From NCBI RefSeq assembly GCF_009735625.1, contig NZ_CP046244.1, positions 3,422,909 through 3,486,908 of the forward strand: a stretch of 64,000 bases of DNA, written 5' to 3'. The notes beneath the pieces are model-generated. The model saw nothing but the letters and a program-made list of their open reading frames with translations. It did no database searches and was not told where the DNA came from. Below are positions 42,906 to 51,480 of this stretch, one piece after another. The first letter of the stretch is position 1; the number at the start of each line of letters is the position of its first letter. Source of the stretch: Moorella glycerini (GTDB taxonomy: Bacteria > Bacillota > DSM-521 > Neomoorellales > Neomoorellaceae). A program made the translations under genes and the position numbers.

Positions 42906-43586
42906 CTATAGCACGGCCCGCCGGTTACCTTTAAGGGCCCGGGCTTCCTCCAGGTAATTATAAATGGTATACTTGGAAACTGCCAGGGCCTGGGCGACCA
43001 CATCCACCGCCCCCTTGACCAGGAAAATACCCCGGTCATCGAGCATTTCCACGGCCTTGACCTTTTCTTCCTTGGTCATGACCGGTACCGGTTTGCCCAG
43101 TTCCTGCAGGACGTTTTCCACTACGTTGTCAACCACTTCGTTAATGTCCCGGGCAAACTGCTCCTGGGTACGTTCAAAACCTGCTTCCGCCAGGTCCTTT
43201 AGCTGGCAGAAGTCTTCTAAAATATTTTTAGCCAGCTGGAACTCAGTAAGATCAAAGTTAATACAGAGGCAACCAATGATCTTGCCGCTGTTATCACGGA
43301 TAAAAATGGTTGATGATTTCAATACCTTACCGTCCTTAGTCCGGTTAAGATAGCCGATTAAATCCTTGGTGGCGTCGCCGTAACGTTGCAGGGCTTCCAG
43401 CACCAGGTTGGTAACCGGGGCGCCGATTTCTCTATTAGTCACCGATCCGGCTTTGAAAATAAGGGAACTGGACGGCTCGCTGAGATCATGCAGAACAACT
43501 TCACAATTTTTACCAAAAGTTGCTGCTATACCCCTGGCTACAGGTTTCATGGCCTCCAGGGCCGGGTGAATTTGGTCGCTTGCCAT
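42906..43586 (-). CDS. YheO/DauR-type transcriptional regulator (PAS + HTH)
   Basis: 226 residues, ATG after GGGGGTAACC. N-terminal YheO-like PAS domain (KPVARGIAATFGKNCEVVLH, then KSSTIFIRDNSGKIIGCLCI) and C-terminal HTH_22 domain (DRGIFLVKGAVDVVAQALAV, SKYTIYNYLEEARALKG). The best-known relative, DauR, controls D-arginine use; others sit by amino-acid or RidA genes. The target may be the nearby TRAP/lyase genes or ridA-thrC, but no link can be shown from the sequence alone. Confidence 0.88.
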   Translation of the reverse strand: MASDQIHPALEAMKPVARGIAATFGKNCEVVLHDLSEPSSSLIFKAGSVTNREIGAPVTNLVLEALQRYGDATKDLIGYLNRTKDGKVLKSSTIFIRDNSGKIIGCLCINFDLTEFQLAKNILEDFCQLKDLAEAGFERTQEQFARDINEVVDNVVENVLQELGKPVPVMTKEEKVKAVEMLDDRGIFLVKGAVDVVAQALAVSKYTIYNYLEEARALKGNRRAVL

Positions 43587-43701
43587 GGTTACCCCCCTTG
43601 TTAACCTTTATGCTTAGTATTATACAAAAAAATACCTTATTTGTTGAGATGTTTAAGGAATAATTACTTGATGACTGCCAATAAGAAGAGCAATATTAGT
43701 T

Positions 43702-43733
43702 AAAAAAAAGCGGCTGACTCGCCATACCAGCCG
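43702..43733 (-). terminator. Rho-independent terminator of the TRAP/lyase operon
   Basis: CGGCTG (43711-43716) pairs with CAGCCG (43728-43733). On the minus strand the tail is CTTTTTTTT. The stem begins right after the dehydrogenase stop codon. Confidence 0.85.
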
Positions 43734-44789
43734 TTATATAATACCGTACTCCTGGCCTAAGTGCTTCAACCCTTCTAAAGTTGTATCCTCCAGGTATACA
43801 CCTTCTTTAAGGTGTTTTTCCCTCTCCCTAGCTCCTCTTTCTCCAGGAAGGAGTATTTTTTTAAAGCCAATAGCCAGGGGGGAATTTTTTATCATCCGAA
43901 CAAACTCCTCTAAGCGCTCGTAAAATTCATCCAGGAGCATGAACTTAGTTATATCCAGTGCCATGACTAAATGCCCTGTATCCAAGGGCTTACTGAAGTC
44001 TGGTGGGACTAAAGAACCGACCTTTGTGGCAAAAGCAGCGCCGGTTAATACGCCCGCCAGAATATCTACCATTACTGCGAGACCGTATCCCTTATGTTCT
44101 GACATGGGCAGTACAGCACCGCGTAAAGCTTCAATAGGGTCCGTAGTAGGTTCGCCATGATCGTTTATCGCCCAGTCTCGCGGAATAGGTTTCCCCTCAC
44201 GTGCCGCCAAAATAATGTTACCGCGGGCCGTCTTACTTAACGAGAGATCAAGTACTAACGGTTCTTCATCCTTGCGGGGTACGGCAATAGCAAACGGGTT
44301 GTTGCCCAGGATGGGCTTATAACCTCCCCAGGGTGCCATTACGGGTGAGGTATTCGTAAAAACTATACCGATCATGTGGTGGTAAGTTGCCTGTACAGCA
44401 ATAACTCCTAGCGCTCCCAGATGGTTGCTATGCCTTACTCCAACTATGCCCACACCATAATCTTTAGCTTTAGTTATGGCTAGATTTAAAGCATGCCGGC
44501 CTACTACAGGCCCAAAGCCATTATCCCCATCAACCACAGCAACGGCACCTGCATCATTCAGTACTTTAACTTTTGCCGCCGGGTTCAATACTCCCTGCTT
44601 AACACGCTCCAGGTACATACCGAGCCGGGCGACACCGTGGGTATGGACACCGCGGAGATCGGCTTCGATTAAGGCCTCCACAAGTATCTGGGCATCTTTT
44701 CCTGGCACTCCCGCCTTTTCAACAATAGCCCGACAATAAAAATCTAAATACTGAGCCATCACCGGATTACTTAAGAACTCCCTAGCCAC
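43734..44789 (-). CDS. Ldh-family NAD(P)-dependent dehydrogenase (malate/lactate/sulfolactate type)
   Basis: About 351 residues from GTG at 44789, which has GAGGGTGG 8 bases upstream; a GTG at 44801 is also possible. Family marks: ADLRGVHTHGVARLGMYLER with the active-site His, VVDGDNGFGPVVGRHALNLA, VGVRHSNHLGALG, WGGYKPILGNNPFAIAVPRK and SEHKGYGLAVMVDILAGVL. The fold is not that of classical LDH. Members oxidise (S)-malate, ureidoglycolate, 2,3-diketogulonate or (R)-sulfolactate (ComC). Being last in an operon with a TRAP transporter and a SuyAB-like lyase, a sulfolactate or related 2-hydroxy acid is a reasonable guess. Confidence 0.85.
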   Translation of the reverse strand: MAREFLSNPVMAQYLDFYCRAIVEKAGVPGKDAQILVEALIEADLRGVHTHGVARLGMYLERVKQGVLNPAAKVKVLNDAGAVAVVDGDNGFGPVVGRHALNLAITKAKDYGVGIVGVRHSNHLGALGVIAVQATYHHMIGIVFTNTSPVMAPWGGYKPILGNNPFAIAVPRKDEEPLVLDLSLSKTARGNIILAAREGKPIPRDWAINDHGEPTTDPIEALRGAVLPMSEHKGYGLAVMVDILAGVLTGAAFATKVGSLVPPDFSKPLDTGHLVMALDITKFMLLDEFYERLEEFVRMIKNSPLAIGFKKILLPGERGAREREKHLKEGVYLEDTTLEGLKHLGQEYGII

Positions 44790-44805
44790 TAATATAACCA
44801 CCCTC

Positions 44806-46083
44806 TTAATGCATTCCTAGCAAATTCGGGATTAACATTACGACACCAGGCATGTACGTCAAAATCAAAGCCCCTAAAATCATAATGAGTAAAAACGGCA
44901 TGATGGCAGGTGTTAGTTTTTCAACAGAAACGTTGCTTAACCGGCTTGCCACAAATAGCGATAGGGCAACTGGCGGGGTTATCTGTCCAAGGCCTAATAC
45001 CATTGTCATAACGACACCGTAAAAAACAGGATCAACTCCTAACTTTGTAATAACCGGCAAAAGAATCGGTGCCAGGATTAAAATAGCAGGTCCTTGGTTC
45101 ATAAACAGTCCTGTAACTAAATAAATGATGTTTAATAACAGCAAGACAATAAACGCATTAGATGAGAAGGTCAATATCTGTTCAGTCAAAGCTTGAGGTA
45201 TATTCTGGTTAGTCATAAACCAGCCAAAAATCGTAGCAGCTCCAGCGACTAACATAATAGTTGCGGTACTTTCGGCAACATCATAGGCAACTTTAATCAA
45301 CCTTTTCAGGTCAAGCTCACGGTAAACAAACGCGCCTACAAATAAAGCATATACGGTCGCGACTACTCCAGCTTCTGTTGGAGTAAACACCCCGCCATAA
45401 ATACCTCCCAGGATGATAACAGGAACTAAAAGGGCCCAAAAGGACTCTTTCAACGCTTGTAATAGTTCATTAAGGTCCGCTCGCTTCTCTGAACGATAAC
45501 CTATCTTTTTAGCTATCAGGTAAGCAGCTACCATTAGAAGTAGCCCGAGAATAACCCCTGGCATAATTCCGCCCATGAAAAGTGTAGCTACCGAAACATT
45601 AGCCGTAACGCCATATAAAACCAGCGGGATGCTCGGCGGAATCAATATACCCAGAATTCCAGCAGCTGCAGCTAAGGCAGCAGAATATTTGACATCATAC
45701 CCTCTTTTCGTCATCTCAGGTATAGTAACAGAACCTATGGCAGCTGTAGTAGCCGGGGCAGACCCTGAAAGAGCACCGAAAAACATACAGGCAAGTACTG
45801 TTACCAGAGCCAGACCGCCTGAAATATGACCGACTAATGCCGAAGCAAATCTAACCAGGCGTTTGGCCATTCCTCCATGTTGCATAACTGCCCCAGCCAA
45901 GATAAAGAAAGGAATGGCCAGTAAAGGATAACTATCCAGGCTGGTAAACATTTTTTGAGTAACTACCATCAAGGGAATGTCAGCCAGATAAAGACCCGCA
46001 ATAACTCCAACAATCAGAGCTATAGCTATAGGAAGACCTATAATCAACCCTACAGCAAACGTAACAAGTAATGCTTCTACCAT
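44806..46083 (-). CDS. dctM: TRAP transporter large permease DctM
   Basis: 425 residues, ATG after GGGGAGGAAAACCG. About 12 membrane helices with DctM signatures: LLAIPFFILAGAVMQHGG, CMFFGALSGSAPATTAAIGS, LAAAAGILGILIPPSIPLVL and GGVFTPTEAGVVATVYALF. With DctQ and DctP it imports an acidic substrate using the sodium or proton gradient. Between dctQ and the dehydrogenase gene, 17 bases after dctQ. Confidence 0.93.
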   Translation of the reverse strand: MVEALLVTFAVGLIIGLPIAIALIVGVIAGLYLADIPLMVVTQKMFTSLDSYPLLAIPFFILAGAVMQHGGMAKRLVRFASALVGHISGGLALVTVLACMFFGALSGSAPATTAAIGSVTIPEMTKRGYDVKYSAALAAAAGILGILIPPSIPLVLYGVTANVSVATLFMGGIMPGVILGLLLMVAAYLIAKKIGYRSEKRADLNELLQALKESFWALLVPVIILGGIYGGVFTPTEAGVVATVYALFVGAFVYRELDLKRLIKVAYDVAESTATIMLVAGAATIFGWFMTNQNIPQALTEQILTFSSNAFIVLLLLNIIYLVTGLFMNQGPAILILAPILLPVITKLGVDPVFYGVVMTMVLGLGQITPPVALSLFVASRLSNVSVEKLTPAIMPFLLIMILGALILTYMPGVVMLIPNLLGMH

Positions 46084-46100
46084 CGGTTTTCCTCCCCTGA

Positions 46101-46604
46101 CTAGTTTGCTGCACTCTTCGTTTGTTCAGCATCTCGAGACTGCATAATTTCCATTACCTGTTCCAGGAGAAAAACTGCCATAAAAAACGCACCCAACGGT
46201 ATTACGACATAAGGATAAGCCATAGGAACCTTTAAGGCATCCGATTTTTGCCCCATATTCATCACCATTAATTGCCATCCCTGGATTATTAGTAGTCCAC
46301 AGAACGCTAAAAAGATTATATATGCTAATATGTTAACCAGTTTCCTAAATCTCACGGGTATGGCATTTATTACTAAGTCCATAATTATGTGGGCCTTCGT
46401 TCTTACAGCAGCAGCACTGCCTAAAAACGTTAACCACACAAATAGATACCTTGCTAATTCTTCCCCCCAAGGTAAGGGTAATTTTAATACATACCGAAGT
46501 ACCACCTGGAGGAAAGTCACTCCTGTCAAGACCATAACAATGGCCACAAGAAGTAATCGTAGAATTTTAAAAACGTAATCGTTACATTTTTTAATCCAGT
46601 ACAA
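46101..46604 (-). CDS. dctQ: TRAP transporter small permease DctQ
   Basis: 167 residues from a TTG start (46604) that follows GGGAGGG by 9 bases. Four membrane helices with the DctQ pattern WGEELARYLFVWLTFLGSAA, VRTKAHIIMDLVIN and YPYVVIPLGAFFM. It links the binding protein to the large permease. A strong hairpin separates it from dctP. Confidence 0.9.
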   Translation of the reverse strand: MYWIKKCNDYVFKILRLLLVAIVMVLTGVTFLQVVLRYVLKLPLPWGEELARYLFVWLTFLGSAAAVRTKAHIIMDLVINAIPVRFRKLVNILAYIIFLAFCGLLIIQGWQLMVMNMGQKSDALKVPMAYPYVVIPLGAFFMAVFLLEQVMEIMQSRDAEQTKSAAN

Positions 46605-46627
46605 AAATTATACCCTCCCTTTTGAAC

Positions 46628-46672
46628 TTGCCACGGGCGGTGCAGAACTACTCTCTGTACCGCCCGTGGCAA
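46628..46672 (-). promoter_or_regulatory. Intercistronic hairpin between dctP and dctQ
   Basis: TTGCCACGGGCGGT (46628-46641) and ACCGCCCGTGGCAA (46659-46672) form a perfect 14-bp stem without a following T-tract. Such hairpins in transporter operons usually protect the upstream message so that the binding protein is made in excess. Confidence 0.75.
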
Positions 46673-46678
46673 ACACTT

Positions 46679-47725
46679 TTAGCTGGCTTTTTGCGCAGCT
46701 TCAACCAGATCCTTGCCAATCTTTGGCACCCAGGCATCGTATATGGGCTTAACTGCTTCTATAAACTTGGATAAATCTTTTACTTCGTTAACCTTTACCC
46801 CATACTTTTCTTCCATGTTTTGGCGATATTCTTCAGCTTGCTTACGAGCCACTTCTCTCTGGTACTTCATAGCTTCCTGGGCACTTTCTTGTATAACCTT
46901 TTGCAGTTCAGGAGAAAGTTTATCAAACTTGGCTTTATTCATTATGAGCACCGCTGGAATATACGTATGTCGAGTAAGGGAAAAGTACTTCTGTCCGGCT
47001 TCGTAAAATTTTGCTGCCATGAAATGAGCCTCTGCAGCCTCAGCACCATCTACTGCCCCTTGAGCCAGAGCTGTATATAATTCACCCCAGTCAGTGGTCA
47101 TGGGTAAGGCACCCAGGGCCTTAAAGGTTTCCGTATACACTTGATTCGGATAGACCCTTAATTTAAGTCCTTTTAGATCCTCTAAAGTATTAATAGGCTT
47201 GTACTTATTAAAGACGTGCCTGAAGCCGTTTTCTCCATAAGCAAGTAGCTTAAACCCTTTTTCTGCAGCCGCCTTCTTTATAGCATCGCCAACTGGTCCA
47301 TCCATAATAGCGTCTGCCTGCTTGTAATCCTTGATTAAGAAGGGCAGGTCAAACAAGTAAGCTTGAGGAACCCACCTGGAAAGATCGGGGCTACCAACTA
47401 ATTCCATATCCGCCGTACCAACTTTTACTCCTTCGGTTCTATCACGGGTCCCGCCGAGAACTCCGCTAGCATATACCTCGATCTTTATTTGCCCCTTGGA
47501 TTTTTCCTGTACTAACTCAGCAAACTTCTTCAAACCAATCTGAAAAGGATGATTCTCAGGTTGACTATGCCCCACCTTAAAAACATAGGTAGCCTGTCCT
47601 CCATTTCCAGCTTTTGCGCTTTCTTGTGAGCTACTCTTTTTACCGCAGCCAGATATCAGTAAAACCATCAAAAGAAAGATGCTTATTAGCTTTCCAGCCA
47701 ACGAAAAGGACTTTACTGATAACAT
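46679..47725 (-). CDS. dctP: TRAP transporter substrate-binding lipoprotein DctP
   Basis: 348 residues, ATG after GAGGAAGAGGTATA. Lipobox LISGC near residue 27. The mature protein has the DctP features: FKVGHSQPENHPFQIGLKKF, EVYASGVLGGTRDRTEGVKV, LKGLKLRVYPNQVYTETFKA with the carboxylate-binding Arg, and LAQGAVDGAEAAEAHFMAAK. It binds an organic acid outside the membrane. Clear DctP family rather than TAXI; ligand unknown. Confidence 0.93.
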   Translation of the reverse strand: MLSVKSFSLAGKLISIFLLMVLLISGCGKKSSSQESAKAGNGGQATYVFKVGHSQPENHPFQIGLKKFAELVQEKSKGQIKIEVYASGVLGGTRDRTEGVKVGTADMELVGSPDLSRWVPQAYLFDLPFLIKDYKQADAIMDGPVGDAIKKAAAEKGFKLLAYGENGFRHVFNKYKPINTLEDLKGLKLRVYPNQVYTETFKALGALPMTTDWGELYTALAQGAVDGAEAAEAHFMAAKFYEAGQKYFSLTRHTYIPAVLIMNKAKFDKLSPELQKVIQESAQEAMKYQREVARKQAEEYRQNMEEKYGVKVNEVKDLSKFIEAVKPIYDAWVPKIGKDLVEAAQKAS

Positions 47726-47835
47726 TATACCTCTTCCTCCTCATTATAAATATTTCACAAACCTAAGATGTACAACGCGATGGGATAAGCTACTCAAAAC
47801 TTAGCTTCACATCTCCCTCCTCTTTCCAAAAAACA

Positions 47836-47853
47836 AAGTTGGTCTACTAACTT
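47836..47853. promoter_or_regulatory. Palindrome upstream of dctP
   Basis: AAGTT-G-GT-CT-AC-T-AACTT is an 18-base dyad in the 173-base gap between the lyase large subunit and dctP. It contains TTGGTCTAC, similar to the half-sites seen upstream of both lyase genes, and could be a further operator. Confidence 0.35.
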
Positions 47854-47898
47854 GTCTTCACAGAAAATGCCAGCCCCCTTTCAAGAAAGTATTCCACC

Positions 47899-49068
47899 CT
47901 AAAGACTTATACCTATGCGGTGAATAGCAAAGCCTGTCATCTCTTTTAGAATTTCCGACTTTGTCATCTTACCCGAGAGCACTTCCAATACTTCGTTGTA
48001 AATAAGGTCTGCTGCCTCTTGAATGCCCATGGTACCCGACAAAATTCCGCTCAAATCCAAATCGACAGTGTCCTGCATTAGTTGGTACGAAGTGTTGTTA
48101 CCCGTAATCTTAATTGTGGGCATGATAGGGTGAGATATAGTATGGCCACCACCAGTTGAAAATACCAAAACTTGCGCCCCGGCAGCAGCGATACCAGTAA
48201 TCGACTCGCTACCATGGCCCGGGGTATACATAAGGTACACACCGGGAACCCTTCCCGGCCTTTCACCGTAGCCAATAACATCTTGAATGGGGGCAGAACC
48301 GCTCTTCTTGGCACCGCCAAGAGACTTTTCCTCGATGGTACTTATGCCACCAGCGATGTTGTCCCCAGTAGGCTGCGAGCCACGGATATCCTCTCCAGTA
48401 GCTAGAATACGTTCTTCATAGCTCTGGATAGCCTTATAAATCTTTTGCACTACTTCTGGAGAAACGGCTCTTGAGGCCAGCCATTCCTCGGCACCCATAA
48501 GTTCAGGAAGCTCCGCCAAAATGGAACGGCTACCCTCCCTAATAAAGCGATCAGAACAAATCCCCAAGGCCACATTGGAAGATAAGCCTGATGTAGTATC
48601 CGAGGTGCCGCAGTTAAGTCCCAAAATAAAATTTGACACCTCAGCTTTTTCTCTCGTCAGGGTAGAAAGTTTTCGCATGATATGCATGCCTTTACGCGTG
48701 GCTTCGGCTACTGCATTAATAGCACCCCCAACGGCCCGGATGTTCACTGTTTCTACTGGTTTACCAGTCTTGGAAATTTCGTGTGCTATATCATGAATGT
48801 TACAAAGTTCTTCCCTGAAATGAACTATTACTACTACTCCGCCAACATTCGGATTTTTTCCCATACCACAAAGAATATCAAAAGTCATTTTCAGATCGCT
48901 TTTCGTCTGGGAACGTCCAAGAGGATGGGTAATAGGAATGGCTCCATAGAGAGAATTAGCTACCCGTTCGACTACACTGTTGGCATAAATTGTAGCCGAC
49001 AAAATTAACAGATAATTTCTTGCCCCTACTGTCCCATCAGGACGAACATATCCCATAAAACTACCCAT
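47899..49068 (-). CDS. UxaA/SuyB-type lyase, large subunit (copy 1)
   Basis: 389 residues, ATG after AGGAGGTGGTGCC. UxaA C-terminal family: MGYVRPDGTVGARNYLLILS, GMGKNPNVGGVVVIV, the motif LNCGTSDTTSGLSSN, RGSQPTGDNIAGGISTIEEK and FSTGGGHTISHPIMPTIKIT. The family covers altronate and galactarate dehydratases and the sulfolactate sulfo-lyase SuyB. Altronate and galactarate enzymes usually read CGGSD(G/A); here it is CGTSDTTSG, closer to what I recall for SuyB. Encoded after the small SAF subunit and before TRAP genes. Substrate uncertain. Confidence 0.85.
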   Translation of the reverse strand: MGSFMGYVRPDGTVGARNYLLILSATIYANSVVERVANSLYGAIPITHPLGRSQTKSDLKMTFDILCGMGKNPNVGGVVVIVHFREELCNIHDIAHEISKTGKPVETVNIRAVGGAINAVAEATRKGMHIMRKLSTLTREKAEVSNFILGLNCGTSDTTSGLSSNVALGICSDRFIREGSRSILAELPELMGAEEWLASRAVSPEVVQKIYKAIQSYEERILATGEDIRGSQPTGDNIAGGISTIEEKSLGGAKKSGSAPIQDVIGYGERPGRVPGVYLMYTPGHGSESITGIAAAGAQVLVFSTGGGHTISHPIMPTIKITGNNTSYQLMQDTVDLDLSGILSGTMGIQEAADLIYNEVLEVLSGKMTKSEILKEMTGFAIHRIGISL

Positions 49069-49085
49069 GGCACCACCTCCTCTTC

Positions 49086-49373
49086 TTAACCAAAATCGCC
49101 TCTCCCTCTCATAGATTCGATATTATGTACATGAACATGTTGCCCAATCTCTATATCTTGTGTAGCCCGGCCAATACTCAGGCCGTACTTCACGCCCTTC
49201 CTTATGGGCTTAATAGCAATTTTGTGCCCATAAGGAATATCTGCTTGGACTGTGATTTCTTTAATTTTTCTATATGTTTCCACCTGTATTGCCGCGCCTT
49301 TCTTTACTCCGTGGCTTAAAATAGTTGCTACATTATCTTTTTCCTCATCAATAACCCATGCTATTTTTGTCAT
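49086..49373 (-). CDS. UxaA/SuyA-type lyase, small SAF-domain subunit (copy 1)
   Basis: 95 residues from ATG at 49373 (MTKIAWVIDEEKDNVATILS) with AGAGGATAAGAGA ahead. The SAF domain shows IPYGHKIAIKPIRKGVKYGL and the closing IGQHVHVHNIESMRGRGDFG. In split enzymes this domain forms the lid or part of the active site with the large subunit encoded 17 bases downstream. First gene of the lyase-TRAP-dehydrogenase operon. Confidence 0.88.
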   Translation of the reverse strand: MTKIAWVIDEEKDNVATILSHGVKKGAAIQVETYRKIKEITVQADIPYGHKIAIKPIRKGVKYGLSIGRATQDIEIGQHVHVHNIESMRGRGDFG

Positions 49374-49423
49374 TCTCTTATCCTCTTTTCTTCTAGATAA
49401 CACTTAGACGTAGCAACATGTAT

Positions 49424-49436
49424 GTGGTCCGACCTA
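49424..49436 (-). promoter_or_regulatory. Candidate operator upstream of the lyase/TRAP operon
   Basis: Minus strand TAGGTCGGACCAC, matching 10 of 13 bases of GTGGTAGGACCAC found upstream of the second lyase (51397-51409). The pattern resembles TGGTC-type sites bound by GntR/FadR-family repressors. Confidence 0.5.
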
Positions 49437-49537
49437 TGATGATGAGAAAAGTATTCGACATTTTTTCCATTTTTCCTCTCGATTATATTAAATTTTTTTG
49501 TATGATATACTTATTTTTTTGGAATAATATCTCCTTA

Positions 49538-50737
49538 CTAAATCTCAGCTTCTTTCTCCAATACCGGCAGGTCTAACTCTACCATCTCCGGGTACTTCAG
49601 GCCACTACCGGTGTTTAGAACGACCACCTTTTCATCGGGCTTCAGGAAGCCGCTGGCCAGCAGCTGCTGCGCCCCGGCTACGGCGGCAGCACCTTCGGGA
49701 CAAATAAACATACCCTCGGTCCTGGCGACAAGTTTTACCGCTGCCAGGATCTCATCGTCGCTAACACTTACCGCCGTACCACCGCTTTCGTAAACCGCCT
49801 CTAGTACCAGAAAATCACCTAAAGCCTTGGGCACCCGGATACCGCCAGCAATAGTCTGCGCACCGTGGAAAAACTCCGACTCCTTCTTGCCTTCCTGGAA
49901 AGCCTTAACAATAGGAGAACACCCTTCTGCCTGGACGGAAATCATCTTGGGTAAGGGTCCTTTAATCCAGCCAATGGCCTGGAGTTCTTGCAGGGCTTTC
50001 CAGATGCCGATGATACCCACCCCGCCGCCGGTAGGATAAAGGACGGCATCGGGTAGCTCCCAGTTAAATTGCTCGGCAATTTCTAAACCCATAGTCTTCT
50101 TGCCTTCTATGCGGTAGGGCTCTTTTAAAGTCGAAGCATCAAACCAATCGTATTTCTTCACCCCCTGAGCAATAATTTTTCCGGCATCGGATATGAGGCC
50201 TTTAACTAGATAAGTCCGAGCACCGCTGACAACGCATTCTTTTTTGGCCAGGTCTGGGGCATCAACCGGCATCACTATAATCATTTCCATACCAGCTTTA
50301 GCGCCATAAGACGACCAGGCGCCCCCGGCGTTGCCTGCCGTGGGCATGGCAATTGTTTTTATACCCAATTCCTTAGCTCTGGAAACGCCGACGGCGGCAC
50401 CCCGGGCCTTAAAAGTCCCGGTTGGATTTAAGCCTTCATCTTTGATATAAAGTTGCTTAAATCCAAGCTCCCGCCCCAGGTTGTTGGCAGCAAAGATAGG
50501 AGTAAAACCCTCTCCCAGGGAAATGATATTTTCTTCCCGCTCCAGGGGCAAAAACTCCCAGTAACGCCAGAGGTCGGCCCGCCGGCCTTTTAAGTCTTCT
50601 TTTTTCACTTCCTTCCCCAAACGTTCCATTTCATAGCGCACCAGCAATGGTGAACCACACTGGCAAAGATTATGAATCTCCGTTGCTGAATAAGTACTAT
50701 GGCACTTCGGGCATTCCAGGCAACGAACAAAGCCCAT
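49538..50737 (-). CDS. Threonine synthase-like PLP enzyme
   Basis: 399 residues from ATG at 50737 (MGFVRCLECPKCHSTYSATE), preceded by AGGAGGAAAAATA. N-terminal zinc-ribbon-like Cys set (CLECPKC, then CQCG), then a fold-type II PLP core: the lysine in NPTGTFKARGAAVG, PTAGNAGGAWSSYG, ASTLKEPYRIEGKKTMGLEI, the phosphate loop PTGGGVGIIGIW and LNTGSGLKYPEM. It matches threonine synthases that act on O-phosphohomoserine. No other threonine genes are near; instead it sits between two lyase modules and next to ridA. A different role, such as beta-elimination or cysteate-type chemistry, is possible. Confidence 0.85.
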   Translation of the reverse strand: MGFVRCLECPKCHSTYSATEIHNLCQCGSPLLVRYEMERLGKEVKKEDLKGRRADLWRYWEFLPLEREENIISLGEGFTPIFAANNLGRELGFKQLYIKDEGLNPTGTFKARGAAVGVSRAKELGIKTIAMPTAGNAGGAWSSYGAKAGMEMIIVMPVDAPDLAKKECVVSGARTYLVKGLISDAGKIIAQGVKKYDWFDASTLKEPYRIEGKKTMGLEIAEQFNWELPDAVLYPTGGGVGIIGIWKALQELQAIGWIKGPLPKMISVQAEGCSPIVKAFQEGKKESEFFHGAQTIAGGIRVPKALGDFLVLEAVYESGGTAVSVSDDEILAAVKLVARTEGMFICPEGAAAVAGAQQLLASGFLKPDEKVVVLNTGSGLKYPEMVELDLPVLEKEAEI

Positions 50738-50785
50738 TATTTTTCCTCCTCCTTGACCGGCTATACATTTTTCCAAATAAACTAG

Positions 50786-50800
50786 TGGCTATTATAGCCA
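50786..50800 (-). promoter_or_regulatory. Palindrome over a TATAAT box upstream of the threonine synthase-like gene
   Basis: TGGCTA-TTA-TAGCCA, a perfect 6-bp dyad. The minus strand reads TATAAT within it (50796-50791). The -35 position is poor, so this may be an activated or repressed promoter between ridA and the downstream gene. Confidence 0.4.
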
Positions 50801-50829
50801 GGCAATATTCTCATCCACCTCCATCTCAC

Positions 50830-51219
50830 TTATTTTTCAACCACCGCCACTGCTTCAATTTCCACCAGCACATCTTTGGGTAAGCGGGCCACTTCCACGC
50901 AGGAACGGGCCGGGGGTTCCTTGGTAAAATAGCGGCTGTAAACCTCATTAATCGTACCGAAATCATTCATATCTTTAATGTACAGGGTTGTTTTGACAAC
51001 GTCATCCAGACCGGCGCCGGCTGCGGCTAAAACTGCTTGTAAATTAGCCATCACCCTGGCCGTCTGCTCTGCGGCCCCGCCACCTACAATCTGGCCGTTG
51101 GCTGGGTCAATGGGGATCTGGCCGGAAGTAAAAATAAAATTACCAGCTTTAATGGCCTGGGAATAGGGGCCAATTGCTTGCGGCGCCTCATCAGTTGCAA
51201 TAACATTTTTAAGCGGCAT
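50830..51219 (-). CDS. ridA: RidA family enamine/imine deaminase
   Basis: 129 residues from ATG at 51219 ([20 protein letters not shown]), with AAAGG ahead. Typical Rid[41 protein letters not shown] and the substrate-binding Arg in [20 protein letters not shown]. It hydrolyses reactive 2-aminoacrylate-type products of PLP enzymes. The next gene on the same strand, 92 bases on, encodes such a PLP enzyme, which fits a partnership. Confidence 0.95.
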   Translation of the reverse strand: MPLKNVIATDEAPQAIGPYSQAIKAGNFIFTSGQIPIDPANGQIVGGGAAEQTARVMANLQAVLAAAGAGLDDVVKTTLYIKDMNDFGTINEVYSRYFTKEPPARSCVEVARLPKDVLVEIEAVAVVEK

Positions 51220-51363
51220 AAACATCATCCTTTCAAGTCTGCTCAGTGTATCTTTGGTTGGTAATTATTATTCGCCATTACTATAAATTTTCCTGCTGCA
51301 ACTTAAAATTTTTTTGTTATATTTACTTGTATTTTTTATGGATATCTACTCTTAAATTTTGCC

Positions 51364-51392
51364 TTGACACTATTAAGGGGAGGTCGTACAAT
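51364..51392 (+). promoter_or_regulatory. Strong sigma-A promoter of the second lyase operon
   Basis: -35 TTGACA (51364-51369) is perfect, the spacer is 17 bases, and the -10 is TACAAT (51387-51392). The best promoter match in the window. Confidence 0.8.
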
Positions 51393-51396
51393 AAAA

Positions 51397-51409
51397 GTGG
51401 TCCTACCAC
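51397..51409 (+). promoter_or_regulatory. Operator at the start site of the second lyase operon
   Basis: GTGGT-CCT-ACCAC, a perfect dyad starting five bases after the -10, where a repressor would stop transcription. A larger inverted pair GAGGTC (51380-51385)/GACCTC (51411-51416) encloses it. A further CCTCAC/GTGAGG hairpin follows in the leader. Confidence 0.6.
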
Positions 51410-51480
51410 AGACCTCACACTTAATGCCTTCCAGGTGAGGCCTATTATATCATTACATTTCCAGAGAGGGGGAACCTGTA

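Noticed and set aside
49374-49537. Sigma-54 promoter upstream of the lyase/TRAP operon
   Set aside because: GG and GC elements are present but their spacing is wrong for the -24/-12 pattern.
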